Positions 35,288 through 47,725 of a DNA stretch of 64,000 nt are shown here, in pieces. A program made the position numbers and the translations under genes. The notes beneath the pieces were generated by a model. The model worked only from the letters and a program-made list of their open reading frames with translations. It ran no database searches and had not been told where the DNA came from. Numbering within the stretch: the first letter of the stretch is position 1; every line of letters begins with the position of its first letter. Source of the DNA: Glandiceps talaboti (Eukaryota > Hemichordata > Enteropneusta > Spengelidae); NCBI RefSeq assembly GCF_964340395.1, contig NC_135561.1:15005461-15069460 (forward strand), read 5' to 3'.

Positions 35288-37847
35288 AACAACAATGACA
35301 TATTGGGATGTCAATGATTATTATAAAGCTCGATGAATCCTATTAAAGCAGTTAGGGGTTTGATGAGAGGGATAATACTAGGACAACTCATATTTTTTTG
35401 TACTCGCCATTAAAAATATGAAACAGCAATAAAGTACATAGCACAGCTGCTGTTAAAAGGCTGGGACCCCAGCTATAGACAGGTTTTCAAAAGACAGTAA
35501 AATATGGAACATGGTTGTTAGAATATAAAGCTTTAAAATGATTTATTTTCAAATATTTCATCATTGTAGAAAGCCAAAAAAAAGGGGAAATATATAGTCC
35601 CGATGTTGTGTTGACTTCTGTCACACAATGTATTTATGGTGAAAAATTGGTGACAATTGACTCTTGACCCGTTAAGTTGTTGTGTGTCTTTTCTGCCAGA
35701 AGCGGTTAACATGTTATTCTGTAATAAAAAATGAGGCACCATTCGCCATTAGTGGGAGTTGAATTGATTCAACATCGAATACTAGTATACTAATCCTTGT
35801 CACATTATCATAACCTACGACTGTTTTGACTTGTTTAAAAAAACAAAATCGCGACAATCATCATGATATCAAAACAGAGAAAGACAGCACATGACTATTT
35901 TTATACATTCGTGATGGTAGTACAAGCATTATTATATATAATAGTGTAAGAAGTTTGTGGGTTTTCATTTAAAAAAAAAAAAATATTATTATAGTTTTCA
36001 ATTCTCGTTATCAGAAATAGAATTTGATCACCTCTAGCGGGAGTGTAAGAATCGTTTAATTTATGCCATGGGTCAAAACTATGGCTCCCTCTCCAAGCGC
36101 TACATATGCATTAATATTACTGGTCATAGAAGTTTGCAGCCTCACCTGTTATCTAATGCAGATCATTTCATTATAGTTATAAAATTAGAACTTGTAATGA
36201 TAACTCTGGATAAAAATCGGTACGTATTCATAAGCGTTCCGACTCCGATTGAGAACAGCAACGGTCTCAAGTGTCGAAAGAAATCCCTACGTCATCACTA
36301 GATCACGTGACCAGAGACTCGGCTGAGTCCAAAATCTTAAGAATATGTATACAATTTCTTTCCAGAGTTATCAACTTCAAATTGACTTACTTCAATGGCG
36401 TCAGACTGAGTCATGATTTATCTTCTTAGTCAATTTTGACGATTTAATGTGGGAGGGGGGATGTTATTACAGGTACCGACAATTAACTAGAGGTCTTTAT
36501 TTCCTCCAGTTTGTGAATACATGATGATGACGAATTAATTTCAATAAAATTATTTGAATTTTTTTAAAAGCCATTACAAAAATGGAGACAGCATGTGGAT
36601 TTTTGGTGGATTAGCGGCTAGTATTTTGAAATAAATTCAGATTGTTAATTTACTTGAAAATAAAGACTTTAATACAAATCTATAACACGTTCACATATCT
36701 GTCGGTCAAAGGTCAACAAAAATCGAAGCCGAAATTGTTCATATTTAAGTTATAATCAAAATAAAAGTACAATAGAAATATGGTGCCAAAGGGATTAAAT
36801 TTGTTTTTCTCATTTATTTATCTACGCCTCTCTTTATTTCTTCAATTTTTGATACGCTTATGATTCAACAGGTAGTTAGGTTCGCGCAACCGATCGCTAT
36901 ATTTCCGTTACCTATCATGCCAAGTATTAACAGAAATAAAAAATATATATATAAATTTTTTTACTTTAATCAAGAAAACTGAAACTTATTCTTAGTTATT
37001 TCAAAAGCAAACAAATCAGGGGTTGACCGAACACATTTTTAAATAGAATTATTCAAAATGATATCAAATAAAATTGAACCAATTTTTAAAAAAATACAAT
37101 ATGGCCGCCGTGCGAATTATTCATTGTCTAGTGGAGTGATGTGATTTCGACAATACTTTGAATCTCAAAAAAAAAATATCTTTTCCGAAAGGTCCATATG
37201 ACATGGTATTGTTTGGAGAGCTTTTATGAACTTCTGAAAATTGGCGTATTCCCCCTAAAACATACTTGTCTGTGCCCTTAACCATATTTCCTAGGGATTG
37301 ACATGTTTGCAGATATGCAACACTACCCGCACTGAAATCTGGGCGATTTTAATGATGCCAAGCCGATAGGTTTCCAGGACGAGCGTAAAATTTTATATCC
37401 GTTGTGATAAATCATTATTATGCATCGCTAGCCCTTGTAACAGCTACACACAGCTGACACTATAATAACCGGATCACAGCAAAGTAGTACGTGACGAGTG
37501 TCAAGAATATATGCTGTATCATCATGTATGACATCTAACGAATTTAAATGTCTAAAAATTTAAATTAAAATCATCCAATCTTCGCTAACGATTTAAGAGC
37601 AGTCACATATTAAGTTGTACGACCTTCTATTACAGGAAGTGTGACCTCAGATCAGACAACCATCACAAAGTTGTCTGTGATATGGCGGTAAGATGAAGCA
37701 ATATGTAAGCTATTGTCAAAGAGTTGTTATAGTACCTAAAGTATCATAATTCGAGTAGATTAAGATAATTTGAAAAAGAAAGATAATGTATAATGACATA
37801 TTTTTCATATATATAATCACGAGTCATTGTTTTTTGTCTGTGTCTAT

Positions 37848-38089
37848 ATGTGTCTGTATCTATCTAGGTCTGTGTATGTGTATGTGTATGTGTCTGTGTC
37901 TATCTAGGTCTGTGTATGTGTATGTGTCTGTGTCTGTGTCTGTGTCTATCTAGGTATGTGTCTGTGTCTGTATCTATCTAGGTCTGTGTATGTGTGTGTC
38001 TGTGTCTGTGTCTGTGTCTGTATCTGTGTCTGATGTGTATGTGTCTGTGTATGTGTCTATGTCTGTGTCTACTCTCTGTCCTGTGCCTG

Positions 38090-38148
<59 letters not shown>

Positions 38149-38514
38149 GTCTGCGTCTGTATCCGTATCTATGTCTGTATCTGTATCTGTGTCTGTGTAT
38201 GTATGTATGTATGTATGTATATGTGTGTTTATGTCTGTGTCTGTGTCTGTGTCTGCGTCTGTATCCATGTATATGTCTGTATCTGTATCTGTATCTGTAT
38301 CTGTATCTGTATCTGTATCTGTATCTGTGTCTGTGTATGTGTATGTGTGTTTATGTCTGCGTCTGTATCCGTATCTATGTCTGTATCTGTATATATCTGT
38401 ATCTGTATCTGTGTCTGTGTCTGTGTCTGTGTATGTGTATGTGTCTGTGTCTGTGTCTGTGTCTGTGTCTGTGCATGTGTATGTGTCTGTGTCTGTGTCT
38501 GTGTCTGAATACTG
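37848..38514. repeat. TGTCTG/TGTATC/TCTG repeat array
   Basis: About 660 bp of 6 bp units (TGTCTG, TGTATC, TGTATG) with a CTGT tetranucleotide block near 38090-38145 and a larger period including TATCTAGG at the start. Long open frames across it are artefacts. Confidence 0.95.
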
Positions 38515-38845
38515 TCTTGACTATAGTATTGCAATAAGACCTCTAGGGTCTGCTCCCCGAAGGTTGCCGAACAAATTAAAGCCTCAGATTAGAGTACTCG
38601 GGGGCGCACGCCATGTAAGGTTCACGTCCAACTTAAGAAATGATCTTTACTCACGTAAGGTACGAAGTAATCGCTGTGCACCTTTTAGTACTGTATAAAG
38701 CGCGATCTTCGGTCGTTCGCTCACATTGTAATTTAAAAGCAGTAGATAATATCCTATGTTTAATACTGACCAAATGCTGTTCCCTGAATCAACAATTTTA
38801 TAAATAAATTTGCATGTGTGTTTAGAATGCACGTTTCTTTATATC

Positions 38846-39573
38846 TTAGGCTGGGGTCAGAATTTACGGCGGGGGGGGTCTGGGGAGAAATGATTTTAGT
38901 CAAAACAATTTTCGCCGGCGCCCCCCCCCCCCGAAGGGAACCCAAGAATTTTCGTAGCCCCCTCCCGGCTACGCATACCTGTATTTTAATGTGTAATTAT
39001 ACAGTAACTAACCCCCCCCCCTCCCCGCTCCACTTCAGAGATGTACAGTATGACCACTACACTATATTAAACTAACAGTGGAGATCAACTTCAGTGTCCA
39101 TACATAACAATGAGAGATATCTTTACAAATATATGTGGGCTTTGAAAAAAGGACCCACATTCGGCTGTACTTGGAAATACTTAGCCAGCAGTTTTTTTAT
39201 CTTTCAATCTTGATTCTACATCCCCCATGATAGCAAGTGGGGGGGGGGGGTATGGGGGGGGCACAGTAAGCATTTTCTCTTTAAAAATAAGGACATGTAG
39301 GAGGCCATTTACTTGCATAAAATTTCAAACCATACACGTTATCGAAAGTCATATAGTCTTCAATACCCCAATTTTACTCGAGTCAGTACTTTATTATACA
39401 ACTGTATTGCTATATTACCTTCACGTTAACTTACCTATTGGCAGATACTTATATTTGCTTGGCTATTGACTGCCATAATTGTATGCCAGTATGGTAGGTA
39501 AATGAAGTGTACAATTTTGCAAACTACAAGGTAAACGACTGCTGCTGAGGATTGAATGTTCAAAAAATTCCCC

Positions 39574-39632
<59 letters not shown>

Positions 39633-39685
39633 GAGAGACAGAGAGAGAGAGAGACAGACAGACAGAGAGACAGAGAGAGAGAGAC

Positions 39686-39726
<41 letters not shown>

Positions 39727-40038
39727 TTGACAGACATAGACAGAGGAAGGCATGCACAAATACATTAGCATGGCTGTCACGAACTCATCACTGCATATAG
39801 GTTGTAGAAGGTATTGCGGCGAAGTCGGCAGAAATTTGTTTAATTTACTCGGTAATCGACCGCTCCTGAGGTTTAATTTGGTTAAAATCATGAGCAAACT
39901 ATTTCGGCTCCCCCCCCCCCACCCTTTCAGGCCACCAGAATGTTCATGACAACCCCTTTGAACCCTCAATTTTTTCATGCCCCCCCCCCCATTTCTTTCT
40001 AGGCCCTCCCTCTGCCGTAAATTCTGACCCCAGTCTAA
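38846..40038. mobile_element. 1.2 kb element with 25 bp terminal inverted repeats
   Basis: Left end 38846-38870 and right end 40014-40038 are inverted copies matching at 24 of 25 positions (core CTGGGGTCAGAATTTACGG). TATAT flanks both sides (38840-38844, 40039-40043), with one extra base at the left. The interior has several poly-C/G runs and a (GA)n/(GACA)n block at about 39576-39726, and no transposase frame. Subterminal ATGATTTTA...CAAA motifs also occur in inverted orientation. Best read as a non-autonomous DNA element or a pair of inverted copies of one repeat. Confidence 0.6.
39576..39726. repeat. (GA)n and (GACA)n microsatellite
   Basis: GA dinucleotides passing into GACA tetranucleotides, inside the TIR element. 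Confidence 0.96.
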
Positions 40039-40526
40039 TATATTCGTATTATATAGGATTTTTTTTTGGGGGGGGGGGAGGACGAGAGCATGTCTTCATG
40101 ATGCCATTACATGTCTGGTAAGTTTGAAATAGTTGTAGGGAAAAATGTGTCACCATGGGAAGAACCTGCACTGAACAATTACTGAGGAACAACTAATTTC
40201 GAATAGCGGCAATTGCGCAAAATGCAAGTGAATGTAAAATGATGAAATGGCTCTCCAGAACCTAAAGTTGAAAATACTTTATATCCTGGAGAAATATTCC
40301 CCTTTATCTTCAAGAATTCTATGTAATTAGTTTATGCAATGAGTGACACTCCGAGTGAGAGATAACTGTAACCCGGAAACAAAAAAATATGAATCGATTT
40401 GTCCAAAGCTGATTTGGCCACTCCAGCTGTTAGTTTATAAATATTATTGTATCTCTTACGTGGAGGAGACAGCTTTGAGTTGGGAAAAGACACGACCCAT
40501 TCCTTTGTTCTTCTATATGAACCATC

Positions 40527-41808
40527 ATGTCTCTGAAAAGGTGGAGTGGATATCTATTTGTCCGTTCCCATCCTGCAGAATGCGGTGTTGTCTTCCTCTG
40601 TATGTCGTTGTGGCTGGTATACCTGTATGAAAATCTACAGGGGTCACATCACGTGGATGTTCAGGTGACACAGCTGACTGAGTCGAATACCACATCATCA
40701 TCATTGATACCAGAGAATCAACCCGTCCGCGATCATGGCCATGGAGATATAAAACCGCCACCGCAATATCAATCTGTACCATTGGAAGCAAGAAGTGATT
40801 TCAAGGTTTACGTGGAGACGAAATTTAACAACTCGTGCTATCGGCCAGACCCGAAGGATTTGAGTCGACGGATATTGCGAGAGAGGTCGGAGCTGCAGGC
40901 TAGGGGATGCAAGCAGAAATTACCACAAGCTATCATGATCGGTGGTCGAAAATGCAGAATCGGTCGTATATTGCAATTCTTGCGTTTCCATCCAGCTATT
41001 GAGATGCGTACATCGCTGGTCCCGCTAGACTTCTTCACTGGGTCGTACAAAACAGGGTTGGATCTATACAGAAAACAGATGCCGTACACCACAATCAGTC
41101 AAATGACGGTGGAGAAAACTCCCGAATACTTCATTGTTCCAAATGACGTGCCCAAGAGAGTTCACGATGAGATATCTCCCGACACTAAAATTATTGTTGT
41201 TATCTGTGACCCCGTAAAACGTATTATCTCGGACTACATCAGTCTCGTTAAACGTGATAAAATGCCTGCAGAAATAGAAGAACATTTCTCAAAAACGTTT
41301 GAAGAAACGGTCCTGTCTCGTCATTCTGGACAAGTTAATCACCTAAACGCCCTCGTTGATGGAAGCTTATATTTTAAACATTTCATGCGCTGGTTACATC
41401 TGTTCCCACTCGATCAATTAATATTGATAGACGCTGAAGACATAGAACAACATCCAGCCGGAGAACTACAACGCTTAGAGACATTTCTTGGTCTAGCACC
41501 GTACTTTGACGAATCTCATTTTTCCTTCACAGATAGTAATCACAGATATTGTCTCAATTTTCCACAAAACCTATGCATTGGCAGTAACACCAACATCAAA
41601 GAAACGAAGAGTGAACCGGTAAAAGATGTTGTTGCCATGGGAATAAGAAGTGGTGTTCCGCAGATGCTGAAATCACAATTATATGATTATTTCGAGCCTT
41701 ACGATCAAATGTTAGCAGAAAAATTCAACCAGAGTCTTTCTTGGAACGAAAAATACTCAAAAGAATTACAGCAACAGCAGCAGCAGCAGCAGCAGCAACA
41801 GCAACAGT

Positions 41809-41810
<2 letters not shown>
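40527..41810 (+). CDS. HS3ST-like sulfotransferase paralogue C with C-terminal polyglutamine
   Basis: Intronless 427-residue type II membrane protein (anchor about 18-34, then a Ser/Thr/Pro-rich stem). Family landmarks: QKLPQAIMIGGRK, YRKQMPYTTISQMTVEKTPEYF, PVKRIISDY, HFMRWLHLFPLDQ, LETFLGLAPYFDESHFSF and the YCL/LCI Cys pair. The phosphosulfate loop is KCRIGRI, the 3' site is CDP (228-230), and the catalytic-Glu region is SLVPLD. The same set of changes occurs in A and B. The last 13 codons are Gln, encoded by the start of a CAG/CAA microsatellite, and the stop TAA lies within that microsatellite. Starts at ATG 40527, the only ATG near the anchor. Confidence 0.86.
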
Positions 41811-41839
<29 letters not shown>

Positions 41840-42064
41840 GCAGCAGCAGCAACAACAGAAATAATAACATAGTAATAAGCAACAGCAGTAGCAAAAAACA
41901 AAAGCAAAACAACAACACCACCAACAATAACAACAAATAACTGTAGCAGCAACAACAAAAATAACAACAATGATAACATAATAACAAGCAGTAGCAAAAA
42001 AATGAAAGCAAAACAACATCACCAACAACACCACCAACAAAGCAAATACATCAACGTTCAAATT

Positions 42065-42102
<38 letters not shown>

Positions 42103-42115
42103 CGGCAGCAGTAAC
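41767..42115. repeat. CAG/CAA compound microsatellite
   Basis: CAG/CAA units starting inside the coding sequence of paralogue C, continuing as CAA, AAT- and AGC-containing variants, with a last pure CAA block at about 42063-42100. Confidence 0.95.
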
Positions 42116-42359
42116 GGTGAGACAAACTTTGCATCGACAACTTTCTATTGAATGGTCACGTGGTATAATTACCCCTCTCCCCAGGAATGCTGTTACAATG
42201 GGCTCCGTCTGTCCGTCCAAAATACGTCATTCCTCATATATGCAATATGCAATTTCATACCTGGCACTTAAGTGACATATTATGTGGGACATATGAACGT
42301 CTCTTTGTTTTGCGATATATGCAAATTTGACCAAATGGCGGCCATACTTGTAGTTAACA

Positions 42360-43350
42360 ATCAAAATTTGCTGCATAATTGAAAAACTGTAATACACAGA
42401 CACTCCATTCAAGTGTCTACTCCAAATAATTAGATGCAAGCTATCGTTGGAGACATTGACCTTTGACATTGACCTTCAGGGTCAATTGTCAACATCAAGC
42501 TTATTTCTGCCTATCACGGACACATTGCAGTATTTACATATTGCCAATTTCTTTTAAAGCATGTTTGCAAGCAACATTGAAGGAAGGAACGATACACAAG
42601 CATTATTTTTGGTGTTCATATCACTTTCCTGAACGGAAGCCATATTTGTATTCAAAATCATTATGTACTGCATAACTCAAAAACTGTAATACATAGAGAC
42701 TCCATTCAAGTATCTACCCCATGCTACAGATGCAAGCAATCTGTTGAGACCTTACCTTTGACCTTAGTGATTTTCGGGGCCAAGTAACACAATCAAACCA
42801 ATTCGTAAACATGTTTGTGCTCATGTATTGTTTACTGAATGGCACCAATATTTTGTAATAAAACATCGCTATATTACTGCATAATTATAACTCAAAAACA
42901 TCAGTACATCGACTCTAGATACATCCAAGTGTCTAACCCCATGTTAATCACATGCAAGCTTTCTTGTGTGAATGACCATTAACTTTTACCTTGCGTTACA
43001 GGGTAGACAACTAGCAATTATGTGTGGTTAATGTCTTTAAGATCATGTCTTTAGATAATGCAGAACCAGATAAACATACACATGCATTACTTTTGGTGCT
43101 CATATCACTTTGTTACTAAATGGCAGCCATATGTGTAGTGAACAATCATGGTTTACCACATAACTCGAAAAAAAACTCGCCTACATTCAAGTGTCTATCC
43201 CATATTGCAAGATTTATACTTACTTTTGAGACATTGACCTCTGAACTTGACTTTGATCTAAAGGTTATCGAATTCAGCAATTTCTTGCATTATCAGACAC
43301 TTTGTAGTATTTATTTGTTGCTACCAATTTCTTTTAAATCACATCTCCAT
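42360..43350. repeat. Diverged tandem repeat, ~220-300 bp period
   Basis: Four degraded units recognised by TGCATAACTCAAAAACTGTA, TCCATTCAAGTGTCTAYCCC, a TGACCTTTGAC-like block and ATCACTTT...TGAAYGGMAGCCATAT, starting near 42373, 42669, 42888 and 43157. No coding potential. Confidence 0.7.
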
Positions 43351-43930
43351 TTAGTCACATAGAAGTAAAGTATGGGGGCGTATCTTCTACGAAGACTTGT
43401 CAGTTTTGGGATAAGATTCAAGTTGGGTTTGATCTGGGAATAACAACACTGGGCATGTACATGAAGTATAACAATGACATTAGATTTATATTAATATTCA
43501 TATAAACATATGTGACAGCACATTTGTATTTATAATTCTATAAATCATTATGTATATCATGTCATTAATATGTGTGTGATATATTTCATATAGAATAAGA
43601 TATTTTACAAAATGCTGACAGTGTTCAGTTTCAGTAGTAATGGATCCACAATAAAATAATGGTTAACAACGTTACACGTCTATACTTACATATTTATGAG
43701 AAGAATTCAATGTTCATTTGATCAAATTCACTAGAACAATAATGGAACCTAGAGAGTTTGCTATATATGGTTGGTTTTATATACGGCATGGTGTTCAAAG
43801 GAAATATATTAATCCTGTTGAGAAATACACGGATTTGATTATTTCAGTCATTTGAGCCTCAAAAGTCTGTTTATGTAATAATTGTCAAATGTATATGTGT
43901 CCAATGAAATTTGTTGTGGTATATTCACAT
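43351..43930. other. Intergenic, no gene recognised
   Basis: AT-rich sequence without supported features. Confidence 0.5.
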
Positions 43931-44115
43931 ATTTTGTCAGGTAAATTCATCGGCTAATGCTGTACTTAAAACTCGAGAGAGCGTTTTCCATTTTCTACCA
44001 AAAACTTCGGTGAATATTGCTACTGGTGTACTGTACAATACTGTACACCCTTGGAATGATTCCCCCCCCCCCCCGAGTTATGTAACTTCCCACTTAAAGC
44101 TTTTTCAATACAGAC
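43931..44115 (+). pseudogene. Possible LINE RT C-terminal fragment
   Basis: A short frame reads TRESVFHFLPKT, then a WND motif and a trailing LKLF, resembling the extreme C-terminus of LINE reverse transcriptases (R..P, WN.LP, FK). It is interrupted by a poly-C run that disturbs the expected WN-LP motif. Weak evidence from pattern only. Confidence 0.3.
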
Positions 44116-44472
44116 AAACTCATCAGTGTACAGGATTTTGTGAAAAACATTGCCACTTCGAATCGTACTTTTAACACTGATGAGTTTCTGAATAACCGGT
44201 GTTTTCATGAGTTTAAATATCAACGGTTTTAGTTGGAAATAGACATTTTATAAATTTTCCAACAGGCTTAAATTTCTTGAAAGCGGAATATTTGAAAGGA
44301 AACTAAGCAAAATATTTGCATCATGTTGGTGGTTAATTGATGTTGAAAAATATATTTTATTCAAAGCACTTGTTTCCCTTAGCTGTTGGTACATTTTGTC
44401 CAAAATTTGCAATATTTCTTTACTTTTTTTTCTTAAATAGTACCTTTGGGAAGAAGGGAGGGAGGGAGGGAG

Positions 44473-44473
44473 G

Positions 44474-44515
<42 letters not shown>

Positions 44516-44552
44516 ATGTGTGTGTGTGTGTGTGTGTGCGCGCGCGCGCACG
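44473..44552. repeat. (GT)n/(GC)n microsatellite
   Basis: GT dinucleotides with one TACATG break, ending in CGCGCGCG. Confidence 0.95.
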
Positions 44553-44559
44553 CAAGCAA

Positions 44560-47500
44560 TAAGTAAAATAACTATGATACAGACAACCAAGGAAGTTGCA
44601 ACAGAGACCATCGGTACTACATTACAATATGTGTGTTGTATGTGCTCACTCTCTGGACATGCCTGGACCAAATGTAACAATTGCGAACAGTTAATCTTTG
44701 AAAGTGTTTAGGGTCAACAGTTACGTACTGTATATTGTATTGTGATCCACTGTTACCTGATGTACAGGCCTATATATATAATATTTCGCGTGAACAGTAT
44801 TGCATCACCTGTCGGTAAACAATAAATGAAATCAAATATTGTTATTGGGTCCTCACTTTAAAATCAGCGCCCTCAACCGTGACGGGGATCACGATTTCAA
44901 CTTGTATCTCTGTACTGTTCATGGATAATATCATGGAAGTATAAAGGGTTTATACTTCCATGATAATATAAACCACTTGCTTTTATTTTTTTTAGACACT
45001 GATATGTGCTGACTCTCCAGTAGTTCCATGCAGCAAGTTGATTGAATACTTTTTAAAAATTGTGATGAACCTTTCATATTTAATTTTTTTTTTCAAAAGT
45101 TGTACCATACCACATGTACACTGTTTGGTAGTGTCTATAGTGTAATGAAGATCGATGGAGTAGCTGTAGCGGTTTATTCGCTCCGTCTCTGTCCTCCGCT
45201 TGTTTGTTTGTTTGTTTGTTTGTTTTTGCAAACCCCGTCGTAAGAAAATTTCAAAAAATAAAATAAAAAACGAAAAATGGTAAATAACACAAAATAAGAT
45301 ATTAAAAACGAACAAAAACGTAATGCAATTACAAACAAAGCTACATTCATTGCAGCTAGACTTTGTGATAGCATAGTCTGTAACTGATGACTACACTAAG
45401 TTATTTGAATGTTGAAAGTGTGACCTTTGACCCCGTGGTTGTAATCCTGCCTGACTTTTGTCTACGAGGCATGACCAGCCGCGTGATAAATTTACTTTCT
45501 CGTTGAGCAGTCATACGTCATGTTAGCAAGTCAATGCTTTCCGTGTCCCGTGTCTTTGGGCTAGGCTTCTCTCGAAATTTATTTAAAGTCACATATATTA
45601 TATGATAGCTGATATAGTACAGTTGATTTGTGTATGAAATAGTGAAATTTCCCATAATGCCCACATATTTATGTGTCTCCTGGGCATAAAAGACGAAATT
45701 CATATTTAAAAAAGTGAAATATATCATAATAGCTTATGTTACGGATGACAAAATATAACTTTTTAATATTCGCTAAATTTGGATGTTTTGCGAGGTCACC
45801 GTGAACTCTCAGCTCAGTGTCATAAATTATACTTAGAACAAATGTTTGCATTTCGCGAATAGTATTCTTCTAAGATGACAACATTAAGCTATTATAAGAT
45901 CAACTGTCAAATAATGACTTATTACAGACAGTTGGAAGAACGATGACGTGATCACATTGTTTAGCTAGTTTTCATATTTGTCAATATCATTTGCATTGAA
46001 TTAAGGCGATGGCAACACTTCCGTTTTAGTCATTTATGGTGCTGATTAGTTTATCACCCAATCATTTGAGTATTGTATATTTTATGTTTATAAGAATTTA
46101 ATGGAATGGAAAGTTCGGATTCATTTTTTCTTTGGAAGAGACGATCTGAGGCCAGGAGCTTCCATCTGCTCCGTGGCTACTTCTAAATGATCCAGGTTAA
46201 CCATGGACATTGTGTGTAGTTTGAGCTAATTCCCTTTCAAGTCCAAGTGGATCCCGTGTACGGAGTGGAGAGATCGAGCGAGAGAGAGAGGAGGGTTACG
46301 TTAACAGTAGAGGTCACCTCTCTATTTGTTACACTTATATGTATGAAGCCTACAAGATGAATAGTTTGCACACTTGACTGTTTGCAAGAAAACGTATGTA
46401 AAGTTTCATCGAACTTATAAACATTCCTATAATTTCCTAAATACTGTTTTGCCTGCTGGATAAAAAAGACGAAATGTATTCGATGCTGCGTATATCATAT
46501 GATAGTTGACATGGTATTTTACCGCCGGGAAGGCCTACTGTGCTGTGTACACGTATACACATAGCTATAAATAATTATGAAGCATGCTACGTGAATACTG
46601 TGCACACTCTTTTAGCATGGGGAGAAAATAGTTGTAATGGTTAAAACATGTAAATATCACATTTCATAGGACTATTTTTGTTTAAAAACTAAACTTACTT
46701 TGAGTAAGGCAAGGTCCACATCTGTAGTTTTGTTGTCATTTAAACAATATGAATAAGCTAGAGGGCTTGATGTTCAAGGTCAAAGGTCACATCTGTCTGC
46801 TGCGATCCAGTGCTGGACGAGCGTCTGCGTGCTTTCACTTCGTTCTTCCAACACTGACAGCTATTCCACCATATTGCATTCCTTCTTTTTAACCATAGAG
46901 AGCCAAGGAGTATAACTCAATTCAAGGTAAGCGGTATTCGTTATTTGGTTGAACGTTGTTGTAAGTTCATGGTATGATTGTACATTAGTTTCTACATGGG
47001 ATGTACTAGAGCTTTGATTTGTTATGCTGGATACGCCATTCAAAGTTCTTGTAGTTACACTGTTACAGACGTAGACCCTCGTCTGCTCTGCCTACAGTTA
47101 CTGTCTACACTGGTGAAATCTGATAGGCCTATGTAAAACAGCGCATCTTTATATGACATACCAGAGAGATATACACTCTGTGTAACACACAGTGTACAAG
47201 TTTGTCACTATTCATGAAATCGCGCTACAAATGGAGGAATTATAGATTCTATCGACATCATAGAGATGTTCTAATACATTGTAAATAGATAAACCCATGC
47301 CCGCGCCCGTGGAATCACACGATGAAATACCCACGATGGCCCCACTCAGAATTAGTTTATACAATGCACCCCCACAGTCACCTTTAAACAAGCATGCAGG
47401 TCCTCTCGGAAGCTTAGGCTAATTCTCACTTTGAAATTTGATTATTTTATTTTTTGCAAGTTTATTTGGCTTCAGACTGAGTTGATTCATTCCTGCTTGT

Positions 47501-47725
47501 CGATTTGGGGTATTTTTTTTTGTCGATTTAAGTTCTACAATTGTTGCAAAAAGTATGTGGTTCAATGATCTCGTGGGTCGCTATTATTTGAACAGGGAAC
47601 AAGTAGACGATTAGATTAGGTCGGTAACAATCTATTACGTAACTATGCCGTTGCCGGACGATTAGCAGAGTTAATTGTAAGCCAATCATAAACTTGTTAT
47701 CTCATCCTGTTATAGAAAAATAACC
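44560..47725. other. Upstream region of the SDR gene
   Basis: No coding region supported. Contains DR1-type motifs at 45421-45433 and 46777-46789, a TTTG tetranucleotide run at about 45200-45226, and an inverted repeat around 44930-44970 (ATCATGGAAGTATAAA and its complement). Confidence 0.5.
46777..46789 (+). promoter_or_regulatory. Perfect DR1 nuclear-receptor-type site
   Basis: AGGTCA A AGGTCA, a direct repeat of the consensus nuclear receptor half-site with one-base spacing (the RXR/HNF4/COUP-type arrangement), 937 bp upstream of the SDR start codon. The sequence is exact; that it functions is inference. Confidence 0.45.

Larger units (their letters stand above)
34245..38845. other. Spacer after HS3ST-like B
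   Basis: Contains compound trinucleotide repeats, a TGTCTG-type array and a nuclear-receptor-like DR1 site at 36703-36715. No gene recognised in the AT-rich remainder. Confidence 0.55.

Noticed and set aside
37978-38698. Frames of up to 234 codons over TGTCTG repeats
   Set aside because: Low-complexity translation of a 6 bp repeat, open in several frames at once; no domain or start context.
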